Assembly (NCBI GenBank): GCA_965248805.1
Contig: CBDFKJ010000008.1
Location: 310,001 to 374,000 of the forward strand
Direction of reading: 5' to 3'
DNA: 64,000 nt
Source of the DNA: CBDFKJ01 sp965248805
Lineage (GTDB): Bacteria; Pseudomonadota; Alphaproteobacteria; UBA6615
A model generated the notes under the pieces. That model had not been told where the DNA came from, ran no database searches, and saw nothing but the letters and a program-made list of their open reading frames with translations. Below are positions 56,638 to 64,000 of this stretch, in pieces. Position numbers and translations under genes: made by a program. Position 1 is the first letter of the stretch. Each line of letters starts with the position of its first letter.

Positions 56638-56811
56638 GTGCCGACCACGCTCGCGCGCGTCACCGATATCGACCTCACCCTGCAATCGGTCGGCGCCGGC
56701 TGGTCGTGGGTGCTCGACAACAAGAACGATCCCACCCGCATCAAGATCTTCGACGGCAGCGGCAATGCCGCCGACGCCACCGTCGACGCCGTCCTGCACG
56801 GCATCGCCTGA
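56638..56811 (+). CDS. Small phage protein fragment upstream of tail-fibre gene
   Basis: There are 57 codons from GTG 56638: PTTLARVTDIDLTLQSVGAG WSWVLDNKND..., ending VDAVLHGIA. It lies on the opposite strand to the packaging genes and begins exactly where the gp27 homology stops, so its 5' end was probably cut when the two halves were joined. Function unknown; its position suggests a tail or baseplate accessory gene. Confidence 0.5.
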   Translation: MPTTLARVTDIDLTLQSVGAGWSWVLDNKNDPTRIKIFDGSGNAADATVDAVLHGIA

Positions 56812-56836
56812 CGCTCAAACGAAGGAGAGAGGCCCC

Positions 56837-57499
56837 ATGGCCTGGCCCACCGACGACCTCGCCACCGACCACTTCGATGCCGGCGCCGACAGCCCGGCCG
56901 ACGCCCGGCCCGTGCTCAAGCGGGTGATCGACTACCTCAAGGCGATTATCGCGGCGCTGGGTGTCGCAGGCGGCATCTGCGAGCTCAACGCCAACGCCAA
57001 GGTGCCCGACGGTCGCATCGGCCGCGGCGCCGCCGACGGCGTCGCGCCCCTCGACGCAGCGGGCAAGCTGCCCGTCACCCACCTGCCGGACGCCACCACC
57101 GACGCCGCCGGCGCCGTGCCGCTCGCAACCGATGCCGAGGCCGAGAACGCCTCCGGGACCGGCGTCCTCCAGGCCCGCCAGATCGCACTGCGCGCCGCGA
57201 CCACAGGCCGGGCCGGCGCCGCCGAGCTTGCCACGACCGCGGAAGCGCTCTCCGGACAAGACCAGACGCGCGCCATGACACCCTCCGCCACCAAGGCGGC
57301 CATCGACGCCGCCATCGCCACCGTGCCCGGCGGTATTACAAACGTCCTTCTCGCGAACACGACCGGCCCCAACCAGGGACAAGGCAGCATTCTTGTTAAA
57401 ACGACATACGCGCTCCAAAGAAGCGTCAGTGGCGGAACCGTCACCGTCACCTTGGTCAAGACCAATCACTATGAAGAGGAAGACGATGATGGTGAGTGA
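56837..57499 (+). CDS. Phage tail-fibre-like protein
   Basis: The product has 220 residues. ATG 56837 follows GGAGAG. The N-terminus is MAWPTDDLATDHFDAGADSP ADARP..., followed by low-complexity repeats typical of tail fibres: GVAPLDAAGKLPVTHLPDAT, DAAGAVPLATDAEAENASGT, TGRAGAAELATTAEALSGQD. It ends in an acidic tail (HYEEEDDDGE). It is short for a fibre, so it may be truncated. It lies next to the right end of element B, where Mu also carries its fibre genes. Confidence 0.75.
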   Translation: MAWPTDDLATDHFDAGADSPADARPVLKRVIDYLKAIIAALGVAGGICELNANAKVPDGRIGRGAADGVAPLDAAGKLPVTHLPDATTDAAGAVPLATDAEAENASGTGVLQARQIALRAATTGRAGAAELATTAEALSGQDQTRAMTPSATKAAIDAAIATVPGGITNVLLANTTGPNQGQGSILVKTTYALQRSVSGGTVTVTLVKTNHYEEEDDDGE

Positions 57500-57639
57500 T
57501 CAGCCGCCAGGAGTGCCCTGCTATTTCGGCTCGTCGGCGAGATCGAAGCAGAAGAGCAATGCTATCGAACGCATGGTGGCAGGCGCGGCTAACCGGCATA
57601 CCGAATTTCCAGCCTAAAACACGCCGGAAATCGGGGCGA

Positions 57640-57704
57640 TTTTCCAGGCCATTTGCAAAGACTTTTGTCCCGATTCTGAAAGACTTTTGTCCGCTTACAG
57701 TCGG
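57640..57704 (-). repeat. Right end of element B with duplicated terminal box and target duplication
   Basis: Read inward: GTCGG duplication (57704-57700 as CCGAC), TGTAAGCGGACAAAAGTC (57699-57682), then a second GGACAAAAGTCTTTGC (57670-57655), then AAATGGCCTGGAAAA. The box spacing is 28 bp. The repeated boxes look like transposase-binding sites as at Mu ends. Confidence 0.82.
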
Positions 57705-58514
57705 GAAACCCTTCAGGCGACGTTCGCCCAAATTCTCATAGATGAAAACGCCGCCGGCCAGCCGCTTAGTGACCGATCCGATCACGACGGTGTCAGGCGC
57801 GGCTTCGGCTTGGAGCCGGGCGGCGCGGTGCGGCGTATCGCCCAAGACGGATGCCTCCGCGACACCACCGCCTGCCGCGTCGCCAACGACTACCAATCCG
57901 GTGGCGATGCCTACACGAACGTGGACGCCGTCCCTGACATCCAGGCCGCGCACTGCCTCGACGATGTCCAGTCCGGTTTGGATAGCTCGCTCGGCATCGT
58001 CTTCGTGGGCACGCGTATAGCCGAAATAGGCGACGAAACCGTCTCCCAGGTACTGGGCGATCATGCCGTTGTGATCGGCCACGACATCTGCGCAGGCGCT
58101 GCGAAACTGCCGAATGACCGCGGCGAATTCCTCCGGGTCCATCGTGCTCACCAACTCGGTCGAATCGACCAAATCGCAAAACATCACGGTCAATTGGCGG
58201 CGCTCGGCCTCGGAGTCGCTGATACCGGCCAACGGTTGGGCCACCGCCAGCGGCGAGCCACAGTCGCCGCAATACTTGGCTGCCGGCGGGTTGGCCGCGC
58301 CGCAGGCATGGCATTGGCGGGGTAACTGTGCGCCGCAGTTGGTGCAGAATCGTTTCGTCGATGGCGACGGTTCGCCGCAGCCGGGGCAGTTCATGTCCGC
58401 CGCTTCATCGGTTGCGGCGTCGCCGGGCATGTCGGACGGCGAGCCGATCGGCCGACCGAGGCTCGGCAGGGTCGGTCGGCGATCGGAAGGCCGCTTTCCA
58501 CTTTGGTCCCGGTC

Positions 58515-59147
58515 TCAGCCGTCGAAGTGAAGGCGCAGGGCACCGGCCAGCTCGTCGGGCGACGTGCCCGGCGGCAAGACACCGCGGAACTCGCCGTCGG
58601 GCCCCATGAGGTATAGCAAGCCGGTGTGTTCCATCAGATAGTCTTCACCGTCACCCGGACCCTTGGCGTAGAAGACCTGATACGCCCTGGCCATGTCCGC
58701 CAGCTGCTGGGCGGTGCCGGTCAGGCCAATGAATTTCGGATGGAACAATGCAACGTACTCCGCCACGACGTCGGCCGTGTCGCGCGCCGGATCGATCGTG
58801 ACGAAGACCGGCGTCACCTGATCCGCCTCCGGTCCCAGCATGTCGAGGGCGGCGGCGATGGTGCCCAGTTCGGTCGGGCAGATGTCCGGGCAGAACGTGT
58901 AGCCGAAAAACATGAGAAGGAACTGGCCGCGGAAATCGGCGTCGCTGACGGCATTGCCATTGTGGTCCGCCATCGCGAAAGGGCCGCCCACGGCGGATCG
59001 CGCCGACGCCGCGTCCAGGGCCACATCGATGTCATTCGGGGGCCGCTCGATGAGCAACCAAGTGGCGGCCGCCAGTACCGCCACGCACGTGGCCAGACAC
59101 CCCACCAGCACGCCGCGCAAGACCGCCGCCGATTTCCTGGATGCCAT
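58515..59147 (-). CDS. SCO1/SenC family copper-binding protein
   Basis: The product has 210 residues. An N-terminal membrane anchor (VLVGCLATCVAVLAAATWLL) is followed by a thioredoxin-fold domain. Copper ligands are FFGYTFCPDICPTELGTIAA (CxxxC) and the His in DYLMEHTGLLYLM. SCO proteins deliver copper to cytochrome c oxidase CuA or act as thiol reductants. ATG 59147 follows GGAGAC. It lies downstream of cbtBA on the same strand and 121 bp from the zinc-ribbon/cyclase gene. Confidence 0.93.
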   Translation of the reverse strand: MASRKSAAVLRGVLVGCLATCVAVLAAATWLLIERPPNDIDVALDAASARSAVGGPFAMADHNGNAVSDADFRGQFLLMFFGYTFCPDICPTELGTIAAALDMLGPEADQVTPVFVTIDPARDTADVVAEYVALFHPKFIGLTGTAQQLADMARAYQVFYAKGPGDGEDYLMEHTGLLYLMGPDGEFRGVLPPGTSPDELAGALRLHFDG

Positions 59148-59186
59148 CGTGGTCTCCGTGCCGCGCCGCTTGTAACTCTTTGGATA

Positions 59187-59759
59187 TTAGCTAGGCACCG
59201 CCCACCGGCGGTACAAGTAGCCGGCGCTGGCGCCGAGCACGACCAGAACATCGCCGTGGTCGCCAATGATGCGGTGACAAACTCGGCCGCGAGTTGCGCC
59301 GGCACGACACTCGCGCCGATCGCATGCGGCGCCGCGATCAGCGCCACGGCGCCGATGCGCAGCCACGGCGCCCGAGAAAAAGCGATGGTCGCCAAGCCGG
59401 CGCCCATCGCCGCCGCGGTCGCTGCCCAACACAGTTGCCGAGCACCAACATCGGCGGCGGCCATGCCGGGCAGTTCCGGTGGCAGGCCCACCGACGGCGC
59501 CAGACTGAATGCGGCAACCAACAGCAGCGCGAACGCGATCCCGATGACCACATTGGCCATGGCAGTAATGCCGCCGCGCTGAGGGCTTGCCAGCGGCGAG
59601 GACGCATGGCTGTGGGTGTCGGCGGCGGCGCCCGCTTCATAGACCTCGGCCGCATGGATGAGCGGAACGACCCGGATCCACTGCGGGGCCGATGCGAACA
59701 GACCCGCGAGCGCGCCCGCAACGAGAGCGGTCAGCAGAATGGCCCCGAAATTGGCGCAC
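59187..59759 (-). pseudogene. cbtA: CbtA-like cobalt transporter subunit, frameshifted and shortened
   Basis: The core is recognisable: GAILLTALVAGALAGLFASA, VVPLIHAAEVYEAG, LAPSVGLPPELPGMAAADVG ARQL, PHAIGAS. Three faults are seen. An extra C near the probable GTG 59759 (GTGCGCCAATTTCGG; without it the start is MRNFGAILL) breaks the 5' end. A missing base in TTCTGGTCGTGCTC near 59240 breaks the 3' end, whose family-like tail LGASAGYLYRRWAVPS ends at 59187. About 25 residues before GLPPELPG are absent. It normally pairs with CbtB for B12-related cobalt uptake. Confidence 0.7.
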
Positions 59760-59777
59760 CCGTCGCCCGAAATTGCG

Positions 59778-59960
59778 TCAGTGGCAGGGAAATGCGAAGG
59801 AATGGCGGCTATCGTGGGTGGCGTCGTGCAAGGCATGTGGCTGGGCAAATCCGCTGACGTAGAGCAGCGCCACACCGAGCATGGCGGCCAGCGCCGCGGC
59901 CAGCAGTGTCTGCGATCGGCCGGCAGCGACCGCCTCGTGCGCAACGGTAGGCAACGCCAT
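59778..59960 (-). CDS. cbtB: CbtB-like cobalt transporter subunit
   Basis: The product has 60 residues with one membrane span (TLLAAALAAMLGVALLYVSG) and the conserved His-rich C-terminus HDATHDSRHSFAFPCH, the likely metal-capture motif of CbtB. It overlaps no other gene and lies 18 bp before cbtA. CbtAB genes are often preceded by a B12 riboswitch. The upstream 200 bp were examined and no convincing B12 element was found. Confidence 0.85.
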   Translation of the reverse strand: MALPTVAHEAVAAGRSQTLLAAALAAMLGVALLYVSGFAQPHALHDATHDSRHSFAFPCH

Positions 59961-60202
59961 GAACGACTGCCGTAACCTAAGGGTGGTCAGCCTCGCTGGG
60001 CCGATTGCGTCTTTCAAATTGTCGCCGCGCGAACGACATGTAGTGACGACGAGCGGCCACGCGCGCGGAGGCATCACTGTAGATTTGTCACAAACGTGGG
60101 TCAATCGTCTCCCACAAACGCCGCAAATCCGCCACAAAAGGGCTGAATCTGGCCACTATGCTGCAATGTTGGGTTGAGCAAGACGAATGAGGACGGATCA
60201 GA

Positions 60203-60898
60203 GTGCGCCAAACGATTGCACTGGTCGATGACGACCGCAACATACTGACCTCGGTATCCATCGCCCTGGAGGCAGAGGGATTCCAGGTCAACGCCTATGC
60301 GGACGGCGATGAAGCCCTCCGCGGCATCAGCGCCCGGCCCGCCGACTTGGCGGTGCTGGACATCAAGATGCCGCGCATGGACGGCATGGAACTGCTCGGC
60401 CGACTCCGCCAGAGCAGTGAGATGCCGGTCATCTTTCTGACCTCGAAGGACGACGAGATCGACGAGGCGCTCGGCTTGCGCATGGGCGCCGACGATTACA
60501 TCACCAAGCCGTTTTCACAGCGGCTGCTCATCGAACGAATCCGCGCTGTATTGCGGCGCGCCGAAAAGGGCGCTGCGCCGCCTGGCGCCAAGTCCGATTC
60601 AATCGTGCGCGGGGAGTTGGTGATGGATCCACAGCGTCATCTGAGCAGCTGGCGCGGCCGGGCGGTCGATTTGACCGTAACCGAATTCCTCATTCTCCAG
60701 TCGCTGGCGCAGCGGCCGGGCCACGTCAAAAGCCGCGATCAGCTGATGGATGCGGCCTATGGCGACAATATTTACGTCGACGACCGCACCATAGACAGCC
60801 ACATCAAGCGGCTACGCAAAAAGTTTTGCGCAATCGACAATGAATTCGTGCAGATTGAGACATTGTACGGAATAGGGTATCGCTACAAGGACTCTTAG
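60203..60898 (+). CDS. chvI: Response regulator ChvI
   Basis: The product has 231 residues. Receiver domain: acidic pocket IALVDDDRNI, phospho-acceptor Asp in AVLDIKMPRMDG, Thr in FLTSKDDEID and Lys in DYITKPFSQ. OmpR-type winged helix: LTVTEFLILQSLAQRPGHVK and DRTIDSHIKRLRKKF. GTG 60203 follows GAGGAC. ChvI with ChvG controls envelope stress and acid responses in Alphaproteobacteria. The chvG start is 54 bp downstream. Confidence 0.93.
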   Translation: MRQTIALVDDDRNILTSVSIALEAEGFQVNAYADGDEALRGISARPADLAVLDIKMPRMDGMELLGRLRQSSEMPVIFLTSKDDEIDEALGLRMGADDYITKPFSQRLLIERIRAVLRRAEKGAAPPGAKSDSIVRGELVMDPQRHLSSWRGRAVDLTVTEFLILQSLAQRPGHVKSRDQLMDAAYGDNIYVDDRTIDSHIKRLRKKFCAIDNEFVQIETLYGIGYRYKDS

Positions 60899-60952
60899 AG
60901 TCCTACTATGCGTTCGTGACCGATGTTTTGCGCGAACTGTTAGCATGAGCAA

Positions 60953-62692
60953 ATGACTGTTGAGGCCGAGCACCGGCCGCTTGTACGCCGGCGTCCGAGC
61001 GACGTCGCGGCTGCGGAGCCGCCAGCTTCCGCGAACCGGGATCGGCTCCGCGGGACGCGGTCGCCTGCGCTCGCCCCGAGGGAACGGCGACGCTGGGGTC
61101 TGCTGACGTCCTCGCTCACGCGCCACATCCTGGCGATCAATATTCTGGTCCTGGCGGTGCCCATCGGCGGCGTTTTCTACCTCGATCAGTACCAGAGCAG
61201 CCTGATCGAGACCGAGTTGGAGGCCCTGCGAGTGCAGGGCGAGATCTTCTCCGGCGCGCTAGGGGCGGGCGCGGTCGTCAACATCGAGGGTGTCGGCCAA
61301 CAGATCGATCCCGTCGCGACACAGTCCTTGCTGCGTCGGTTGGTCCAGCCGACGGGGACACGGGCGCGGCTGTTCGGGCCCGACGGCGCGCTCCTGGTCG
61401 ATTCGCGCGACCTGACCGGGACCGGTGGCGGCGTTCAGGTCGAGGAGCTGCCGCCGCTCGATTCCGAAATCGCGGTGTTGCGTTGGCTGATCGAAACCGT
61501 GAATGCGGTCATCAACTGGGTGCCGGGCCAGGAGGATCTGATCCCGTATAGCGAGCGGCCCGATCAAACCGCTTACGACTATGTCGAGGCCCGCGAGGCG
61601 CTGAGCGGCGAGTCGATCGGCGTTATTCGCGGCGACGGCGAGCGAGGCATCATCTTGTCGGCGGCGGTCCCGGTGCAGCGCTACAAGCAAGTCGTTGGTG
61701 TGGTGCTGCTGAGCACCAAATCGGAAACCATCGAGAGCAGCCTACGAGCCGTACGCTTGGACATTCTCAGGGTGTTCGGTATCGCGCTGACCGTAACTGT
61801 GGCGTTGTCGCTCTATCTCGGCGGCACCATTGCCCGGCCGCTGCGGCGACTTGCCGGAGTCGCCGAGCGCGTGCGCCGTGACAAGAGCCGCAAGGTGCGC
61901 ATTCCCGACCTGAGCCAACGCGGCGACGAGATCGGCGAGCTGAGCGCCAGCCTGCGCGAAATGACGGAGGCGCTGTGGGCGCGCATGGATACGATCGAAG
62001 GTTTTGCCGCCGATGTCGCGCACGAGATCAAGAACCCGCTCACCTCGCTGCGCAGCGCTGTCGAGACCGTCGCCCGCGTCTCCGATATCTCGCAGCAACG
62101 GCGCCTGACGGCGATCATCTTGGAAGACGTGCAGCGGCTGGATCGATTGATTTCGGATATCTCGGAAGCCTCGCGCCTGGATGCCGAATTGAGTCGCAAC
62201 GTGCCCGAAGTCGTGGACCTTAACGCGCTGCTCGCCGCGCTCAGCGAGATCGAACAAGCGAACGGCGCCAAGCGGCGGGTCGAATTGCGGCTGTCGGTAC
62301 CGGCGGATCCGCCGCTCTATGTCCACGGCTACGAAGCCCGTCTGGGCCAAGTCTACCGTAACGTGATCCAGAACGCCGCGTCGTTCAGTCCGTCCGGGGG
62401 TCGCGTAACGGTCACCGCCGAGCGGGTCGGCGCCATCGTTCACACGACCATCGAGGATGACGGGCCGGGCATTCCCCAAGGAAGCCTCGACGCCATTTTC
62501 GAGCGCTTCTATTCGGACCGGCCAGACGACAACGCCGCCAAGTTCGGCAACCATTCCGGTCTTGGGCTCAGCATCTCCAAACAGATTGTGGAGGCGTGCG
62601 GTGGCCGCATCTGGGCCGAGAACCGGCGCAACGTCGACGGCAAGATCACGGGCGCAAGGTTCGTGATCGACCTCAAGGCCGCCAGGCACTAG
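60953..62692 (+). CDS. chvG: Sensor histidine kinase ChvG
   Basis: The product has 579 residues. An N-terminal cytosolic arginine-rich tail (about 55) is followed by membrane span 1 (HILAINILVLAVPIGGVFYL), a large periplasmic sensor (about 80-260), span 2 (VFGIALTVTVALSLYLGG), HAMP, and the phospho-acceptor His in DVAHEIKNPLTSLR. ATPase boxes: N in VYRNVIQNAASFSP, DDGPGIP, and GLGLSISKQIVEACGG. The periplasmic part is the target of ExoR in related species. ATG 60953 is the likely start. Confidence 0.93.
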   Translation: MTVEAEHRPLVRRRPSDVAAAEPPASANRDRLRGTRSPALAPRERRRWGLLTSSLTRHILAINILVLAVPIGGVFYLDQYQSSLIETELEALRVQGEIFSGALGAGAVVNIEGVGQQIDPVATQSLLRRLVQPTGTRARLFGPDGALLVDSRDLTGTGGGVQVEELPPLDSEIAVLRWLIETVNAVINWVPGQEDLIPYSERPDQTAYDYVEAREALSGESIGVIRGDGERGIILSAAVPVQRYKQVVGVVLLSTKSETIESSLRAVRLDILRVFGIALTVTVALSLYLGGTIARPLRRLAGVAERVRRDKSRKVRIPDLSQRGDEIGELSASLREMTEALWARMDTIEGFAADVAHEIKNPLTSLRSAVETVARVSDISQQRRLTAIILEDVQRLDRLISDISEASRLDAELSRNVPEVVDLNALLAALSEIEQANGAKRRVELRLSVPADPPLYVHGYEARLGQVYRNVIQNAASFSPSGGRVTVTAERVGAIVHTTIEDDGPGIPQGSLDAIFERFYSDRPDDNAAKFGNHSGLGLSISKQIVEACGGRIWAENRRNVDGKITGARFVIDLKAARH

Positions 62693-62728
62693 CCTCTGCG
62701 GGGCTCCGCGAGCTCTCCTGGAATTGCC

Positions 62729-63193
62729 ATGGCGCCGACCGACCTACGAGAAGTTGCGACACCGACCATCGTTCACGGGACGGCGGTGGCCATCGGCGGA
62801 CGTGGGGTGATGCTGCGCGGACCGTCGGGCAGCGGCAAGTCCGACTTGGCGCTGCGTCTGATCGACGGCGGCGCGTGTCTGGTCGCCGACGACCAGGTCG
62901 AGTTGCGGCGCAATGGCGACGGGCTGGTTGCATCGGCACCGGCGGCAATCGCCGGCAAGCTCGAAGTGCGCGGCATCGGCATTACGGCCGTGCAGGCGGT
63001 TGCTCAGGCGCCGTTATCTCTTGTCGTCGATCTTCTCGCCCCGCCGCAAATCGAGCGCATGCCGGAGCCGGCGCACGCCCGTTACCTGGGCATTGTCGTG
63101 CCGTTGGTCGCGGTGGCGCCGTTCGAGTCCTCTGCCGCCGCCAAGGTTCGCTTTGGCGTGGCGGCTGCGCTTAAGGTTCGACGCAATGAATGA
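62729..63193 (+). CDS. hprK: HPr kinase/phosphorylase, short alphaproteobacterial form
   Basis: The product has 154 residues, the C-terminal half of the HprK of Firmicutes, as in other Alphaproteobacteria. Walker A is LRGPSGSGKSDLALRLI, followed by DGGACLVADDQVELRR and the family signature GKLEVRGIGI. It phosphorylates HPr of the nitrogen-type PTS in the chvGI-hprK-rapZ-pts cluster. ATG 62729 lies 36 bp after chvG; its stop overlaps the rapZ start. Confidence 0.93.
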   Translation: MAPTDLREVATPTIVHGTAVAIGGRGVMLRGPSGSGKSDLALRLIDGGACLVADDQVELRRNGDGLVASAPAAIAGKLEVRGIGITAVQAVAQAPLSLVVDLLAPPQIERMPEPAHARYLGIVVPLVAVAPFESSAAAKVRFGVAAALKVRRNE

Positions 63194-64000
63194 CGAATTG
63201 CAGGAACCAACGAGCGGGAACGGGCGCCTGGTGTCCGCCGGCATTCTGTTGGTGACGGGCATGTCGGGGGCGGGCCGGTCGAGCGCGCTCAACATCCTGG
63301 AAGATCTCGGCTACGAGGCCGTCGACAATCTGCCCTTGCGTTTGATCGCCGTGTTGGTGGCGCAAGGACCCGTTCCCCGGCGTGGGTTGGCCATTGGCAT
63401 CGATATCCGCTCGCGCGATTTCACGGTAGACGCCTTCACCGACGAGATCGCCGAGATGCGCCGGCAAACCGATCGCGGCCTGCATGTCTTGTTTGTCGAC
63501 TGCGATGAGGAAGTGTTGCGGCGCCGCTATTCCGAGACGCGGCGCAAGCATCCCCTGGCTCACGATCGGCCGCTGACGGACGGCATCGCGCGCGAACGCA
63601 CGATGCTGGCGCCGCTGCGCAAGATCGCTGACACCGTAATCGATACCAGCCACACCAACATCCGCGAGTTCGCGCACACCGTGCGCGGGCATTTTGGCGC
63701 CGCCGCTTCCGCTCGGGCGAATGTGTTCATCACCTCGTTCTCGTTTCCCGCCGGCGTGCCGCGCGATGCCGATCTGGTCTTCGACGTTCGATTCCTGAAG
63801 AATCCGCACTACGATCCAGCGTTGCGCTTGCACACGGGTCAGGATGAAGCCGTCGGCCGCTTCATTGAATCCGACGTCGACTTTGCGGCGTATTTCGAGG
63901 CGATCACGGCGTTGCTACGCTTGACGCTGCCGCGTTTCGACGGCGAGGGAAAGAGCTATCTGACCATCGCCATCGGTTGCACCGGCGGCCGCCACCGCTC
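63186..64000 (+). CDS. rapZ: RapZ-like RNase adapter/P-loop nucleotide-binding protein, cut by window end
   Basis: ATG 63186 overlaps the hprK stop (ATGAATGA). Walker A is LLVTGMSGAGRSSALNILED; LGYEAVDNLPL, GLHVLFVDCDEEVLRRRYSETRR and KHPLA follow, which are RapZ/YvcJ signatures. The last bases in the window read TIAIGCTGGRHRS, close to the usual C-terminal block. In E. coli RapZ steers small RNAs to RNase E; the alphaproteobacterial role is less known. 271 codons are in the window; the end lies outside. Confidence 0.93.
   Translation, partial: MNDELQEPTSGNGRLVSAGILLVTGMSGAGRSSALNILEDLGYEAVDNLPLRLIAVLVAQGPVPRRGLAIGIDIRSRDFTVDAFTDEIAEMRRQTDRGLHVLFVDCDEEVLRRRYSETRRKHPLAHDRPLTDGIARERTMLAPLRKIADTVIDTSHTNIREFAHTVRGHFGAAASARANVFITSFSFPAGVPRDADLVFDVRFLKNPHYDPALRLHTGQDEAVGRFIESDVDFAAYFEAITALLRLTLPRFDGEGKSYLTIAIGCTGGRHR

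Larger units (their letters stand above)
52033..57699. mobile_element. Element B: 5,667-bp Mu-like element with TG...CA ends and 5-bp target duplication
   Basis: The left end is TGTAGGGGGACAAAAGTC (52033-52050). The right end, read inward on the minus strand, is TGTAAGCGGACAAAAGTC (57699-57682). Host sequence GTCGG is duplicated at 52028-52032 and 57700-57704. A 5-bp duplication and TG/CA termini are hallmarks of Mu-type transposition. The contents are phage morphogenesis genes only. No MuA/MuB, repressor, lysis or integrase gene is visible, so it is a reduced element that would need helper transposase. Confidence 0.88.
49392..58394 (-). pseudogene. Zinc-ribbon/adenylate cyclase/AAA ATPase/TPR regulator, split by element B
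   Basis: N-terminal part (58394-57700): two zinc ribbons (MNCPGCGEPSPSTKRFCTNC, CHACGAANPPAAKYCGDCG), then a class III cyclase domain (TVMFCDLVDSTELV, YLGDGFVAYFGY). Element B interrupts codons for GFPTPVTAW. The C-terminal part resumes at 52032 with an AAA ATPase (LISGEPGIGKSRLTQ, VICEDVHWIDPATLEYLGRL), then TPR-like repeats to 49392. Removing the element and one GTCGG copy rejoins the frame exactly. One extra C near 50896 (GAAGCCCTTCTACGAG) must also be removed; the intact gene is then 3,330 nt, 1,109 residues. Such proteins are thought to link nucleotide signals to large ATPase regulators. ATG 58430 is an alternative start. Confidence 0.88.

Noticed and set aside
59961..60160. B12 riboswitch upstream of cbtBA.
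   Set aside because: A weak AGCGAGGCTGACCACC stretch resembles a B12 box, but the other conserved blocks are absent.

Overview
The window is high-GC DNA from an alphaproteobacterium, most likely a Rhodospirillales-type lineage. The evidence is an ALA synthase (hemA, C4 haem pathway), GapR and DUF1244 proteins, CbtAB, pseudoazurin, and the conserved order chvI-chvG-hprK-rapZ. No rRNA is present, so the genus cannot be fixed.

Layout: 1-2157 holds a flagellar hook cluster (flgK with an in-frame stop, intact flgL, and a third gene cut by an IS). 2158-5870 is a nest of IS630, IS5 and IS1182 elements. 6010-14504 holds housekeeping genes on both strands: aroC/fabI, a YihY membrane protein, a 17-kDa-antigen-like lipoprotein, a FieF-type efflux pump, a UspA-like protein with a frameshift, an SDR, pseudoazurin, a PadR-like regulator and a MarR regulator with a palindromic operator. 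14572-15919 is a remnant of a Mu-like element (element A) joined to a MarR-linked secreted-protein stub on one side and a truncated metallo-beta-lactamase-fold gene on the other. 16422-26367 holds hemA, another IS mosaic, an ABC1 kinase, an M3 peptidase, an acyl-CoA ligase, a doubly broken cysK and a sugar-nucleotide epimerase. 26569-35581 holds an indolepyruvate:ferredoxin oxidoreductase (broken 3' end) and a complete oppABCDF operon. 35584-37491 holds gapR, DUF1244 and a hydroxyproline-epimerase-like gene.

37492-44064 is an accessory island beside tRNA-Arg(CCG). It contains a large serine recombinase and a Dam-type methylase hit separately by IS630, an IS5-family element and an IS256 that itself carries an IS1595. 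44184-49315 holds msrB, an ABC ATPase, a small zinc protein, polA and a double cold-shock protein.

49392-58394 is one 1,109-residue regulator gene (zinc ribbons, class III adenylate cyclase, AAA ATPase, TPR-like repeats). It is split by a 5,667-bp element (element B, 52033-57699) with TG...CA inverted ends and a perfect 5-bp target duplication GTCGG. Inside are only Mu-like virion genes: a DUF3486/terminase fusion, a gp29-like portal, a gpF-like head protein with a nuclease-toxin-like tail, and a tail-fibre gene. No transposase, integration or replication gene is visible. Elements A and B share unusual end architecture: a terminal GGACAAAAGTC box, four tandem 10-bp iterons, and an internal repeat block. 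This family of reduced Mu-like elements is the most novel content of the window.

The right edge (58515-64000) holds an SCO1/SenC protein, cbtBA (cbtA damaged), and the chvI-chvG-hprK-rapZ cluster, cut by the window end. The window shows many ISs and at least eight single-base indels, most at short homopolymers and six of them +1, plus two nonsense codons. Either the genome is in early decay (for example host restriction) or the assembly carries homopolymer errors; the sequence alone does not decide.
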